Shown: positions 43,918 through 52,496, counted from the first letter of the stretch. The stretch: 64,000 bases of DNA from Sphingobacteriales bacterium (GCA_003963365.1 RXJG01000003.1:208202-272201); one strand, 5' to 3'. The notes: a model not told the origin generated them from the letters alone. Made by a program: numbers and translations.

Positions 43918-44025
43918 CGTTGACAGTTGTAAGTGTACCTCAGCCTGCGGTGCATAACCGCGGTAAGGAATCGTTTCCTCAATAATTTAATAGAAATAAT
44001 GTAACCAGCTACAGCAATTATAGCA

Positions 44026-44072
44026 GCGGTAGTTGTGTCACACTCTTGTACGGCTGGTAATTCTATTGAGCA
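44026..44072 (+). repeat. Dispersed repeat unit, copy 1
   Basis: The stretch agttgtgtcacactcttgta followed by cggctggtaattctattgag aligns with 51182-51229 (tgttgcgtcgcactcttgtg, cgtctgataatgctat, attgag). Most positions agree; differences are scattered transitions, as expected of old copies of a mobile or REP-like sequence. Confidence 0.6.
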
Positions 44073-44136
44073 ATACTATAGTTTATACATTCCCTGTAAT
44101 CCATAAACACATCGTTATTCACAGCTCCGGCACCAA

Positions 44137-44222
44137 ACGTTCCTATGGAACGTAATCTTATATTTTATTTTTTTCTACCCACCACAGGTCCCTACGGGAC
44201 GGGAATATACCCGGTAGGGTAT
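44137..44222. repeat. Three tandem palindromes
   Basis: acgttcc-tat-ggaacgt (44137-44153), gtccc-tac-gggac (44188-44200) and ataccc-ggta-gggtat (44207-44222), with 'ttttctacccaccacag' between the first two. Similar 'TTTCTACCCAC...GTCCCTACGGGAC' strings are familiar dispersed repeats of Bacteroidota genomes. Confidence 0.7.
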
Positions 44223-44298
44223 CTCGTGGTAGCCCGAATTATAATTATCGCCACATAGCAATGGCCGATAAAAAATTGGGGCAATGAGATTGATAATT

Positions 44299-45081
44299 TT
44301 ATTGATTTTTTTTCCCATTCATCTCCATCATCCGCATCTCCTTGGCATCCTGTAAAAATTCAGAGGCAAAAATGAATTGATTGAGTTTTTCATCTTTGGC
44401 AAAGATGATCTCTTTATTATTCCCTTCCCATTGCTTCTTTCCTTCATGCATAAACAAAATATAATCACCGATCTCCATCACACTATTCATGTCATGCGTA
44501 TTTACAATGGTGGTCATGTTATATTCAGCAGTAATCTCTTTAATCAGTTTATCAATCACCAGTGAGGTTTTAGGATCAAGACCGGAATTTGGTTCATCGC
44601 AAAACAAATATTTTGGATTGAGTACAATGGCCCGTGCAATACCAACTCTCTTCTTCATGCCACCACTTAACTCCGCAGGGAATTTTTTATTAGCACCTGT
44701 AAGATTAACCCTTTCTAATACTTCATCCACTCTTTTCTTTTTCTCAGCTAATGTCATTTTAGAAAACATATCCAGGGGAAACTGAACATTCTTTTCCACT
44801 GTCATACTATCAAATAAAGCTGATCCCTGGAACAGCATACCAATCTGCTGACGAAGCAGCTTACGTTCCTCTTCATTCATTTCCGTAAAACTCACACCAT
44901 CATACAATATTTCGCCTGAGTCTGGTTCAAACAAACCCACAATACATTTTTGCAAAACTGTTTTACCACTACCACTGGCGCCGATGATCAAATTACATTT
45001 ACCTGTTTCCATCTTAGCCGAAACATCATTGATAACAATCTTGTCATCAAACCCTTTCTTTATGTTTTTTATCTCAATCAA
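44299..45081 (-). CDS. mlaF: Mla-type ABC transporter ATP-binding protein
   Basis: A 260-residue ATPase of the MlaF/Mkl type, which powers phospholipid movement between outer and inner membranes. Walker A is IIGASGSGKTVLQK, the Q-loop MLFQGSALFDSMTV, the signature LSGGMKKRVGIARA and Walker B YLFCDEPNSGLDP. The only reasonable start is a TTG (MIEIKNIKKGF) that overlaps the TGA of the upstream transglutaminase-like gene by 4 bp. The matching permease is one gene further upstream; no MCE-domain (MlaD) protein is in the window. Confidence 0.92.
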   Translation of the reverse strand: MIEIKNIKKGFDDKIVINDVSAKMETGKCNLIIGASGSGKTVLQKCIVGLFEPDSGEILYDGVSFTEMNEEERKLLRQQIGMLFQGSALFDSMTVEKNVQFPLDMFSKMTLAEKKKRVDEVLERVNLTGANKKFPAELSGGMKKRVGIARAIVLNPKYLFCDEPNSGLDPKTSLVIDKLIKEITAEYNMTTIVNTHDMNSVMEIGDYILFMHEGKKQWEGNNKEIIFAKDEKLNQFIFASEFLQDAKEMRMMEMNGKKNQ

Positions 45082-46325
45082 ACCTTACGTTTTTTAGTAA
45101 ACAGGTACAAAACTAACATTATTAACAGCAACAATAACCATGCATGAAAAAGAAATGACTTTAAGTAAAAATGATAATTATTGTACTGGTAATTTTCATT
45201 ATACACCGCCAGCCAGGGATGAGCACCCACATATCTCCTGAGTTTATTGAAAAAAGAATACAATGTTTTTGGGTTATACGGATAAGGAAACAATAACTTG
45301 TTCTCTTTCCATACATATTTTCTGTCTGCATCAGCATAACTGCTTTCGATGATATTGCTGTCGCTCACACTTACCTGAATAAGACCATTTGCATGTCGCT
45401 GTTTTTTTAATTGATACAAATCAACAGTATTTAAATAACGACCCATTGAATCTTTCAGCAACAAAATATTTTGTGTAATATCCACATAAGCCCATTCACC
45501 AGATTCAGGTAAATAGCATTCATTCATCGAATGATCACCTAACCGGAAATCATTTTTTCTACCGGCTACTCCCAAATTACGGCAAACGATTCCTGCTTTG
45601 GTAGCAAACAGGTGAAAGATATCGGTGATATTACCGCACCATATCTTCGCCCTTCCATCTCTTGCTGAACAAAATTGCTGGTAGACAGAATAATTATTCA
45701 ATGAATCTGCCGGCACTCCTATCTGTTTATTAATAGAACGATAGATATATTCTCCAATTACTTTTATTTTAGTAACAGTGCTGTCGCCGGGTTTTATGGG
45801 CAAACTGTCAATGATCTTCTTAACAGCGTTCATCTCTGCTGTATCAACATAATCAAACGCCTCTTTCCATAAATTCAAAATACCGGTATCACCATAAACA
45901 AAAGGAACGGAACAATAACGTATTTCATCATCAATGGAAGCACTGTCGCTTTCAGCTTTATACAAAGAATCAGGAGCGTAATCCACGTCAATAATAATCT
46001 GCTTTACCGTTGAATCAGCAGCAGAAAGTACATACCGGTTTAAATCCCTTTTAAAAGAAAACCGAATAGGTAACGATACATCTTTAGCAATAACGGTATC
46101 ATTACAACTAATACTCCATTTAGCAGCAGCATATCCTTTCAAATCGATAGCGGCTACATTATTTTTTTCAACAGTAATACTTTTTATTCCTTTTGAAACA
46201 TTGGGGTATAAATCAGCATAAGATGATTGCTGTACAAATTCATATTCCTTATAGTTGAGGTAAATATAAATATTGGCTGCTGTAAGCAACAAAAAGAGTA
46301 ACCATAAAGCATTGCGATATACCAT
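45078..46325 (-). CDS. Membrane-anchored transglutaminase-like protein
   Basis: A 415-residue protein with one membrane segment at each end (ALWLLFLLLTAANIYIYL and FHAWLLLLLIMLVLYLF). Between them is a transglutaminase/protease-like domain with a Cys-His-Asp triad: C230 in KIWCGNITD, H265 in LGDHSMNECYL and D282 in WAYVDITQN. The domain could cleave, cross-link or only bind peptides. It sits between the MlaE-like permease (8 bp) and the MlaF-like ATPase (4-bp overlap), which implies a linked job in the envelope. No named family member is known to me. Confidence 0.8.
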   Translation of the reverse strand: MVYRNALWLLFLLLTAANIYIYLNYKEYEFVQQSSYADLYPNVSKGIKSITVEKNNVAAIDLKGYAAAKWSISCNDTVIAKDVSLPIRFSFKRDLNRYVLSAADSTVKQIIIDVDYAPDSLYKAESDSASIDDEIRYCSVPFVYGDTGILNLWKEAFDYVDTAEMNAVKKIIDSLPIKPGDSTVTKIKVIGEYIYRSINKQIGVPADSLNNYSVYQQFCSARDGRAKIWCGNITDIFHLFATKAGIVCRNLGVAGRKNDFRLGDHSMNECYLPESGEWAYVDITQNILLLKDSMGRYLNTVDLYQLKKQRHANGLIQVSVSDSNIIESSYADADRKYVWKENKLLFPYPYNPKTLYSFFNKLRRYVGAHPWLAVYNENYQYNNYHFYLKSFLFHAWLLLLLIMLVLYLFTKKRKV

Positions 46326-46333
46326 TGTATTAA

Positions 46334-47071
46334 TTAAAGGAGTAAGGCTGCCAGTATATAATCAGCAAACAGGATGAGTATACAACTAATCACTACCGAT
46401 GTGGTGGAGGCACGGCCAATCTCCAGCGCACCACCTTTAACATAATAACCAAAATAAGCCGGTATACTGCTGATGATAAACGCATAGGTATACGCCTTGC
46501 TCAATGCAAAAAATACATTGTAAGGAACAAATTCTTCCAGCAAACCCTGGTCAAAAATATTGGCAGAAAGAATTCCTGATGCAGCGCCTGCCACTCTTCC
46601 ACCCCATATTCCTAATACAGCAGCTATTACCACCAGCGCAGGAACCATGATCAGGGCAGCCAGTATCTTGGGCATTACTAAATAAGCTTTGGTATTAATA
46701 CCCATTATCTCTAAAGCATCAATTTGTTCGGTAGTACGCATATTACCTAACTCCGAAGCAATTTTAGAACCTACTACACCGGCTAACACTACGCATATTA
46801 AGGTGGGAGCTAATTCTAATATGATATTATCACGAACAATAATACCAATCGTTGACATGGGAATGAGCGGACTTACCAACTGGTAAGCTGTTTGTACCGT
46901 TGTTACCGCCCCCAGAAATAAAGAAATGATGGCTACTATACCAAGAGAGCCGATACCGATCTCCACACACTGGTGCATCAGTTCTTTCCAGTAAATCTTA
47001 TAGTTTTCCGGTTTGGAAAACATTCCTTTCAGCATCAGGAGGTAGCGGCCCAGGTGTGTAAAGAAATTCAT
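46334..47071 (-). CDS. mlaE: Mla-type ABC transporter permease
   Basis: A 245-residue permease of the MlaE/DUF140 family with five membrane segments. QCVEIGIGSLGIVAIISLFLGAVTTVQTAYQL, RDNIILELAPTLICVVLAGVVGSKIASELGNMRTTEQIDALEIMGINTKAYLVMPKILAAL and YVKGGALEIGRASTTSVV are diagnostic. It starts the set permease - transglutaminase-like - ATPase on the minus strand, with the kinase-like gene 24 bp upstream. Confidence 0.93.
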   Translation of the reverse strand: MNFFTHLGRYLLMLKGMFSKPENYKIYWKELMHQCVEIGIGSLGIVAIISLFLGAVTTVQTAYQLVSPLIPMSTIGIIVRDNIILELAPTLICVVLAGVVGSKIASELGNMRTTEQIDALEIMGINTKAYLVMPKILAALIMVPALVVIAAVLGIWGGRVAGAASGILSANIFDQGLLEEFVPYNVFFALSKAYTYAFIISSIPAYFGYYVKGGALEIGRASTTSVVISCILILFADYILAALLL

Positions 47072-47095
47072 AGAAACAAAAATAGCTGAAAAAAA

Positions 47096-48142
47096 TTAAG
47101 CATGCTTCACATCACTCCGCACCAGTTCTTTTAAATGCATATCCATAATATTACCCACCGTTTTGCAATGCAAAAAATCTGTGTTTTGATAATATTCCGC
47201 TAACTCTTCCCTTAATTGTTTTATTTTTTCGGGTGTGGAAAGTTCATCTTCTGCTGCCGCATCCCGCAGGTCACGGATACGGTGACGGTGCGATTTGATC
47301 CGCCTCACAATCTGTGTTCTTTCTTCCCTTTGATATTGCTTAATCACATCGGGATGAATAAGACTTGATACCAAATCAACAAACACTTTATTCTCTTTAA
47401 AGAACTGCGGCTTATAAATATTCTTTCTTCCTTCATATGACTGCTGATCAAAATCAATAGCCCGTATGCGGAATTGTATATCATCAAAATCCTGTGTAAT
47501 GTCCACCACAAAATTATAACTGCGCATATCACCCAGCAACCGCACAAAACAACGTTCATTGAACTTAATAAATTCTTTGGCAATTCTTCGTGGGTTATAT
47601 TCAGGCCGGTTAATATAATCTTTGGCAAACACATCACCGGGTATTCCTGCAATATGTTCCTCCACCAAAGTCGTTTCATCCACCAGGTAATTGATCCAGT
47701 TGGGAGAAACCAGTGTTTCTAATTCCAAACCATAGATGCGGGAAGCATCGGCTATTTTGATATAGAAATAATCATGCACATCATTGTAGTTGTTGACAAT
47801 CTTTATGCGAAAGGGCCTGGAATTACCAAACACACAATAATCAATCCGTTCAATATGCAGGTGCTCTTCTGCCTGTGTATGCCCGCTGGATTTGAGTAAA
47901 GAATATATTCGTTTTAATGACTGGTGAATTTCAGTCGCCTCCGAAGGAGCATAAAAAACCGTTTCCCACAACGTATCGTTTCCATCCTTATCATATAAAG
48001 GAATACTGCTTTGATAATACTTCAGCTGATCATAAGAAAGCGGCAAATGAATATCTCTCCCGTAACGCCGCAGGTATTTGCGTAAAGTTTTGCTTACGGG
48101 GTAACTGTTTTTCTTTTTCGATATCCGTTCGTGATCGCTCAT
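47096..48142 (-). CDS. Conserved hypothetical protein, possibly kinase-like
   Basis: A 348-residue cytoplasmic protein I cannot assign to a named family. Seen: a basic N-terminus; FRIKIVNNYNDVHDYFYIKIADASRIYGLE; VEEHIAGIPGDVF; RLLGDMRSYNFVVDI followed 20 residues later by IRAIDFDQQSYEG; and a C-terminal basic helix. The order (hinge-like EEHI, then GDxxxxN, then hDFD) is like the catalytic HxDxxxxN and DFG of protein or aminoglycoside kinases, but that is a pattern guess. It is 24 bp from the Mla operon and may be co-transcribed with it. Confidence 0.6.
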   Translation of the reverse strand: MSDHERISKKKNSYPVSKTLRKYLRRYGRDIHLPLSYDQLKYYQSSIPLYDKDGNDTLWETVFYAPSEATEIHQSLKRIYSLLKSSGHTQAEEHLHIERIDYCVFGNSRPFRIKIVNNYNDVHDYFYIKIADASRIYGLELETLVSPNWINYLVDETTLVEEHIAGIPGDVFAKDYINRPEYNPRRIAKEFIKFNERCFVRLLGDMRSYNFVVDITQDFDDIQFRIRAIDFDQQSYEGRKNIYKPQFFKENKVFVDLVSSLIHPDVIKQYQREERTQIVRRIKSHRHRIRDLRDAAAEDELSTPEKIKQLREELAEYYQNTDFLHCKTVGNIMDMHLKELVRSDVKHA

Positions 48143-48154
48143 TTATTGAATAGC

Positions 48155-48222
48155 TTCGGGAGACGAGTCGTGAGCTTCGAGTTTTTCTCGCTACTCGCAA
48201 CTCACCACTCGCTACTTCTTCT
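48155..48222. repeat. CGAGTAGC-word element between maeB and the kinase-like gene
   Basis: gggaga (48158 on) and tctccc (to 48225) enclose cgagtcgtgagcttcgag and ctcgctactcgcaactcaccactcgctact. The right arm read on the minus strand, agtagcgagtggtgag, is the same word string as at 50.68 and 51.29 kb on the plus strand, so maeB is bracketed by inverted copies. Confidence 0.65.
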
Positions 48223-48224
48223 CC

Positions 48225-50573
48225 CTACATTTCATGACTCACCTTCCTGAACTTCTTCCACCACTTCGATTTTCTTATTTCTTCCGCCACATTGGTATTA
48301 CTTTTCATTTGTGCATCCACCACCGCTATCAGCACCATATTAAAGATGGAACGGATAGAACTGCCCAGCTGCAATACATGCACCGGTTTTTTTAATCCTA
48401 ATAATACAGGGCCAATAGAATCCGCACCGCCTACTTCCTGCAACAAGTTATAAGCAATATTACCGGAAGCGAGGTTAGGGAATATTAACGTGTTTACATC
48501 ACCATTGATCAGTTCACTGAAGGGATAATTATCTTTTAATATTTCTTTATTGAAGGCTACCAATCCCTGTACTTCTCCATCACATATCAGTTCAGGATCT
48601 CTTTGTTTTACAATATCTCTTGCCTGTCTTACCAAGTTTGCCTCCGGCGAATCACTGCTGCCGAAATTGGAATAAGATAACATCGCAATACGTGGACGGA
48701 TATTAAATTGCTTCACTTCCTTCGCCACCAATAAAGTGATCTCTGCCAGTTCTTCTGCAGTAGGATTAAAGTTCACCGTAGTATCCGCTAAGAATAACGG
48801 CCCTTTCTTTGTGAGCATAATATACATACCCGCAATCTTCTTCACGCCTTCTTCTGTTCCTATCACCTGCAAAGCTGGTCTTATAGTATCAGGATAATTG
48901 CGGCTCAACCCGCTGATCATACAATCTGCTTCTCCCAGTTCCACCATCATACTGCCAAAATAATTACGGTCCTTCATCATTTTGTATGCTTCATAATGGT
49001 TCACCCCGCGGCGCTGGCGTTTCTGGAAGAAAATTTCTCCATATTTTCTTCTGGTTTCATCCATCGCATCGCTCTTATGATTGATGACAGGAATTCCTTC
49101 CAGGTCAATATTATTTACTTCAGCTATTTCATGGATGCGTTTATCATCACCCAGTAAAATAGGATAACCCACCCCCTCCTCCTGAACTAACTGCGCCACT
49201 TTCAAAATCTTGGCATTTTCTGCATCCGCAAACACCACCCGTTTTGGATCTTTCCTCGCCTTATTACCAATTACACGGATCAGCTGGTTGTCTAACCCCA
49301 GGCGTTTATTCAGTTCCAGCACATAAGCATCCCAATTGGTAATGGGTGCCTGTGCTTCTCCGCTTTCCATAGCTGCTTTGGCCACAGCCGGTGCAACGGT
49401 AGCCAGTAGCCGTGGGTCCAGTGGTTTGGGAATAATATATTCCGGGCCAAAAGAAATATTCTTTTCATTATACGCCAGGTTCACAATATCCGGCACCGGA
49501 GTTTTGGTTAACTCAGCCAGCGCTTTAACTGCGGCCAGCTTCATCGCTTCATTAATATGTTTAGCCCGTACATCTAATGCGCCACGGAAAATGTATGGAA
49601 AGCCCAGTACGTTATTTACCTGGTTGGGATAATCGCTGCGGCCCGTTGCCATAATCACATCTTTTCTTGCACCGGTAGCCGCTTCATAAGTAATTTCAGG
49701 ATCAGGGTTGGCCATGGCAAACACAATCGGGTTCTTAGCCATTGCTTTTACCATCTCCGGCGTAACCACATTGCCCACACTCAAACCAATAAATACATCC
49801 GCTCCTTTAAATGCTTCTTCTAACGTGAGATCCGTTTTTTTGGTAGTGGCAAATTTCTTTTTATGCTCTTCCAAATCTGTTCTTTCCGCATGCAACACAC
49901 CCTTACGATCGAACATGGTGAAATTATCATGCCTTGCACCCAGCGCTTCATATAATAACACACAGGCCATGGCGGCAGCACCGGCACCGTTTACTACAAA
50001 CTTTGCTTTCTCAATTTTCTTTCCCTGTAATTCCAGCGCATTTAATAATGCCGCCGCACTGATGATGGCCGTACCATGCTGGTCATCATGCATAATCGGT
50101 ATATTCAGTTGCTTCTTCAGCTCCTGTTCTATATAAAAACATTCCGGGGCTTTAATATCTTCTAAATTGATACCGCCGAAAGTAGGTTCCAGTGCTTTTA
50201 CAATTTGTACAAATTTTTCCGGGTCCTTCTCGTTTATCTCAATATCAAACACATCTATATCGGCAAAGATTTTAAATAACACACCTTTTCCTTCCATTAC
50301 CGGTTTACCGGCTTCGGGACCAATATCACCCAGTCCCAGTACTGCTGTACCATTACTGATAACAGCCACCAGGTTTCCTTTGGCGGTGTATTTATATACA
50401 TTTTCTACGTTCGCATGAATTTCTTTACAGGGTTCTGCTACACCCGGTGAATACGCTAAAGACAGGTCACGTTGGGTTTTAGCATCTTTGGTGGGGATAA
50501 CTTCAATTTTTCCGGGCCGGCCTTTAGCATGGTATTCCAATGCCTGTTGACGGCGAAGCTGGTCTTTCTGCAT
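48225..50573 (-). CDS. maeB: NADP-dependent malic enzyme with C-terminal phosphotransacetylase domain
   Basis: A 782-residue fusion. Residues ~1-430 are the malic enzyme: [54 protein letters not shown], the Rossmann motif [21 protein letters not shown] and [12 protein letters not shown]. Residues ~440-782 resemble phosphate acetyltransferase ([51 protein letters not shown]), which in such fusions is regulatory and usually not active. It decarboxylates malate to pyruvate with NADPH formation. Start ATG gives [15 protein letters not shown]. Confidence 0.95.
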   Translation of the reverse strand: MQKDQLRRQQALEYHAKGRPGKIEVIPTKDAKTQRDLSLAYSPGVAEPCKEIHANVENVYKYTAKGNLVAVISNGTAVLGLGDIGPEAGKPVMEGKGVLFKIFADIDVFDIEINEKDPEKFVQIVKALEPTFGGINLEDIKAPECFYIEQELKKQLNIPIMHDDQHGTAIISAAALLNALELQGKKIEKAKFVVNGAGAAAMACVLLYEALGARHDNFTMFDRKGVLHAERTDLEEHKKKFATTKKTDLTLEEAFKGADVFIGLSVGNVVTPEMVKAMAKNPIVFAMANPDPEITYEAATGARKDVIMATGRSDYPNQVNNVLGFPYIFRGALDVRAKHINEAMKLAAVKALAELTKTPVPDIVNLAYNEKNISFGPEYIIPKPLDPRLLATVAPAVAKAAMESGEAQAPITNWDAYVLELNKRLGLDNQLIRVIGNKARKDPKRVVFADAENAKILKVAQLVQEEGVGYPILLGDDKRIHEIAEVNNIDLEGIPVINHKSDAMDETRRKYGEIFFQKRQRRGVNHYEAYKMMKDRNYFGSMMVELGEADCMISGLSRNYPDTIRPALQVIGTEEGVKKIAGMYIMLTKKGPLFLADTTVNFNPTAEELAEITLLVAKEVKQFNIRPRIAMLSYSNFGSSDSPEANLVRQARDIVKQRDPELICDGEVQGLVAFNKEILKDNYPFSELINGDVNTLIFPNLASGNIAYNLLQEVGGADSIGPVLLGLKKPVHVLQLGSSIRSIFNMVLIAVVDAQMKSNTNVAEEIRKSKWWKKFRKVSHEM

Positions 50574-50670
50574 ATCTGTTGTTTTACGTTATACCGCTCT
50601 TTTAGGATAACAAATTGGCAAGCAGCGGTGAGGGGTGCAATTTACGGAAATGGAATTAACTGGGAGATGA

Positions 50671-50724
50671 GCTGCGAGTAGTGAGTGGCGAGTAGCGAGT
50701 GGCGAGTAGCGAGTGGCGAGTAGC
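50671..50724 (+). repeat. CGAGTAGC-word element, copy A
   Basis: gctgcgagtagtgagtggcg then gagtagcgagtggc reiterated three times, ending tagccc. The unit is 14 bp (gcgagtagcgagtg), copies almost exact. Confidence 0.75.
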
Positions 50725-50748
50725 CCTAATTAACGTCATTGTTTCTTT

Positions 50749-50862
50749 TACTCGTCATTGCGAGACTTGCGTAGCTTGTCGTGGCAATCTCCCGACTGAA
50801 AACAAATCCAACCGTCATTTCGACGACGAGGTACGAGGAGGAGAAATCTGCCGACTGAAAAC
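50749..50862 (+). repeat. Two tandem REP-like units
   Basis: Unit 1 starts tcgtcattgcgagacttgcg and ends caatctcccgactgaaaaca; unit 2 starts cgtcatttcgacgacgagg and ends aaatctgccgactgaaaaca. Both share the head cgtcatt-cga and tail atct-ccgactgaaaa, a head-to-tail pair. Confidence 0.8.
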
Positions 50863-50926
50863 AAAACAGCCCCAATACCCAACAATGAACCTACCATTGC
50901 AATTTTGTCAGCTATTCTCCGGAGTG

Positions 50927-50962
50927 GCTTTAGAGTGGGCTTTGAGTGGCCTTTGAGTGGGA
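50927..50962 (+). repeat. GAGTGGC-TTT stutter
   Basis: gagtggctttagagtgggc, then tttgagtggcctttgagtgg: four copies of a 10-11 bp word, distinct from the CGAGTAGC family. Confidence 0.6.
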
Positions 50963-51071
50963 GTTCCTATGGAGTTGCTATAGCTGTGTTTTTTTGTTAT
51001 TTATGACGGAATGGCGTTGATATTTATTAAGTTTTTATTGTTGGGATGTTGCTGGTTGCCCACCCACTTCT

Positions 51072-51139
51072 ACCGTCATTGCGAGGAACGAAGGATGGCC
51101 TTCTGCGTTGCGTGACGTGGCAATCTCCTGACTGAAAAC
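51072..51139 (+). repeat. REP-like unit
   Basis: Begins accgtcattgcgaggaacga, has an internal imperfect inverted part (ggatggcc/ttctgcgttgcgtgacgtgg) and ends caatctcctgactgaaaaca, the same tail as the other units. Confidence 0.75.
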
Positions 51140-51177
51140 AGAATGATGATGTACCATAAGCCAGTACTATTATAAAG

Positions 51178-51229
51178 CTGCTGTTGCGTCGCACTCTTGT
51201 GCGTCTGATAATGCTATGAGGCTGATTGA
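51178..51229 (+). repeat. Dispersed repeat unit, copy 2
   Basis: gctgctgttgcgtcgcactc, ttgtgcgtctgataatgct: the counterpart of the unit at 44.03 kb. Confidence 0.6.
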
Positions 51230-51280
51230 GTAAAAGCATTAGAGTTGATGATTGTTTCGTGGAGACACGAACCAAGGCAC

Positions 51281-51332
51281 TAGTGAGTGGTGAGTAGCGA
51301 GTAGCGAGTGGCGAGTAGCGAGTGGTGACTAG
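51281..51332 (+). repeat. CGAGTAGC-word element, copy B
   Basis: tagtgagtggtgagtagcga, gtagcgagtggcgagtagcg, agtggtgactagccc. The copy and the ~40 bp that follow it (ccctaattaacgtcattgtt... to 51372) are nearly identical to 50681-50763, 609 bp upstream. Confidence 0.75.
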
Positions 51333-51360
51333 CCCTAATTAACGTCATTGTTTCTTTTAC

Positions 51361-51411
51361 TCGTCATTGCGACGACGAGGTACGAGGAGGAGAAATCTGC
51401 CGACTGAAAGA
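51361..51411 (+). repeat. REP-like unit, single
   Basis: tcgtcattgcgacgacgagg, tacgaggaggagaaatctgc, cgactgaaa. It combines the head of the first unit at 50.75 kb with the body of the second, as a deletion between two tandem units would. Confidence 0.75.
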
Positions 51412-51606
51412 AAACAACAGGGCATGCCAATTAATGGATAGCTCGTCGAAGTTTTGTTGAGCATTCATACCCCTACCCGGCAAGGATTCGACAAGTTCAG
51501 CCTGGCAATTCCCATTAAAACATCCATTTTTCTACCGTTCATCCATTCCTCAAAAAAATAATTCCAAAAAAATTTGGAAACCCACCCAAACTATCCGTAT
51601 GTTTGT

Positions 51607-51628
51607 GTGTACTATTTAAGTAGTACAC
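51607..51628 (+). promoter_or_regulatory. Palindromic operator, probably for the GntR/YtrA regulator
   Basis: gtgtacta (51607-51614) and tagtacac (51621-51628) are perfect inverted 8-bp arms with a 6-bp spacer, 26 bp before the ABC ATPase ATG. GntR proteins of the YtrA subfamily bind GTACTA-like palindromes in their own promoters, and such a gene lies third in this operon. Confidence 0.7.
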
Positions 51629-51653
51629 TAAAACACACAGTCAATTTTAAAGT

Positions 51654-52487
51654 ATGATATCAGTTAGCAACCTGCATTTCGCTTACAAACGCAAACCGGT
51701 GTTCACCGGGCTCAGCCTCCAGCTGCAGCCGGGTCACATTTACGGTTTGCTCGGCAAAAACGGTACGGGTAAGTCAACCCTGCTCCGCAATATCAGCGGC
51801 CTGCTTTTCCCCAAACAGGGAAAAATTGAAGTACTGGGCTTTAACCCCACCAAACGGCAGCCGGCCTTTTTAGAAGAAGTGTTTATGGTGCCGGAAGAGT
51901 TTTACCTGCCCAACGTAAAGATGGATGAATTGCTGAAATACCAGGCAAAGTTCTATCCCAAATTCAGCACCGAGCAGTTCAACCGCTATGTAAAAGAGTT
52001 TGACATCCCCAAGGATGCCAACATGCAGGAAATGAGTTACGGACAAAAGAAGAAAGTATTAATAAGTTTTGGCCTCGCCAGCAATGCCAGTGTATTGCTG
52101 ATGGACGAACCCACGAACGGATTAGATATTATGAGCAAAAGCCAGTTCAGAAAAGTAATGGCAGGCGCATTAGATGAAAACAAATGTATCGTCATCAGTA
52201 CACACCAGGTAAAGGATTTAGAAAACTTAATAGACAGGATCACCATCATCGACGAAGGAAGAATTTTATTTGATCAGACAACCGAAAACATCACCCGCAA
52301 ATTATCCTTCCGGATATCCTTTGAGGGGGATGATGTAACAAACGCTTTGTACAGTGAATCTTCATTGAAAGGAAATGCTATTATCGAACTTAACACGTAT
52401 GAAGAAGACAGCAAATTAGACCTGGAGATGCTGTACAAAGCTATTGTTACCAACAAAGACAAAATCAACGCAGTTTTTAATTCTTAA
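51654..52487 (+). CDS. ABC transporter ATP-binding protein (YtrB-like)
   Basis: A 277-residue ATPase. Walker A GLLGKNGTGKSTLLRN, signature EMSYGQKKKVLISFGLAS, Walker B VLLMDEPTNGLDIMSK and the H-loop VISTHQVKDLE are intact. It is first of an operon ABC ATPase - membrane protein - GntR, the layout of Bacillus ytr operons. It probably exports or pulls on cell-envelope substrates, a guess from that operon type. A palindrome just upstream is the likely operator. Confidence 0.92.
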   Translation: MISVSNLHFAYKRKPVFTGLSLQLQPGHIYGLLGKNGTGKSTLLRNISGLLFPKQGKIEVLGFNPTKRQPAFLEEVFMVPEEFYLPNVKMDELLKYQAKFYPKFSTEQFNRYVKEFDIPKDANMQEMSYGQKKKVLISFGLASNASVLLMDEPTNGLDIMSKSQFRKVMAGALDENKCIVISTHQVKDLENLIDRITIIDEGRILFDQTTENITRKLSFRISFEGDDVTNALYSESSLKGNAIIELNTYEEDSKLDLEMLYKAIVTNKDKINAVFNS

Positions 52488-52496
52488 TCTTAAAAC

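Larger units (their letters stand above)
43918..44298. other. Repeat-filled gap between convergent genes
   Basis: No gene fits here. It contains, in order, a small hairpin (gcggtgcataaccgc with aggaa/ttcct next to it) that may terminate the YkuK-like gene, a unit shared with the 51-kb repeat region, and three tandem palindromes. The last ~70 bp before the minus-strand ATPase stop show nothing. Confidence 0.6.
50574..51653. other. 1.08-kb gene-free repeat region
   Basis: No credible gene lies between maeB and the ABC operon. The region is a mosaic of CGAGTAGC-word elements, at least five REP-like GTCATTGCGA units, a repeated unit shared with 44.0 kb, a GAGTGGC.TTT stutter and a 'GGATTCGACAAGTTCAGCCTGGCA' string (51485-51508 area) of the kind dispersed in Bacteroidota genomes. 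The final ~60 bp hold the operator of the following operon. Confidence 0.75.

Noticed and set aside
49336-50136. Plus-strand open frames within maeB
   Set aside because: They are antisense to a full-length conserved enzyme and show no recognisable protein features.
50699-51275. Short frames in the 50.6-51.6 kb repeat region
   Set aside because: They run through REP and word repeats, with repeat-derived composition and no family match.
50671-51332. CRISPR-like direct repeats of GCGAGTAGCGAGTG
   Set aside because: Units are adjacent with no unique spacers of constant length, and no cas gene is in the window.
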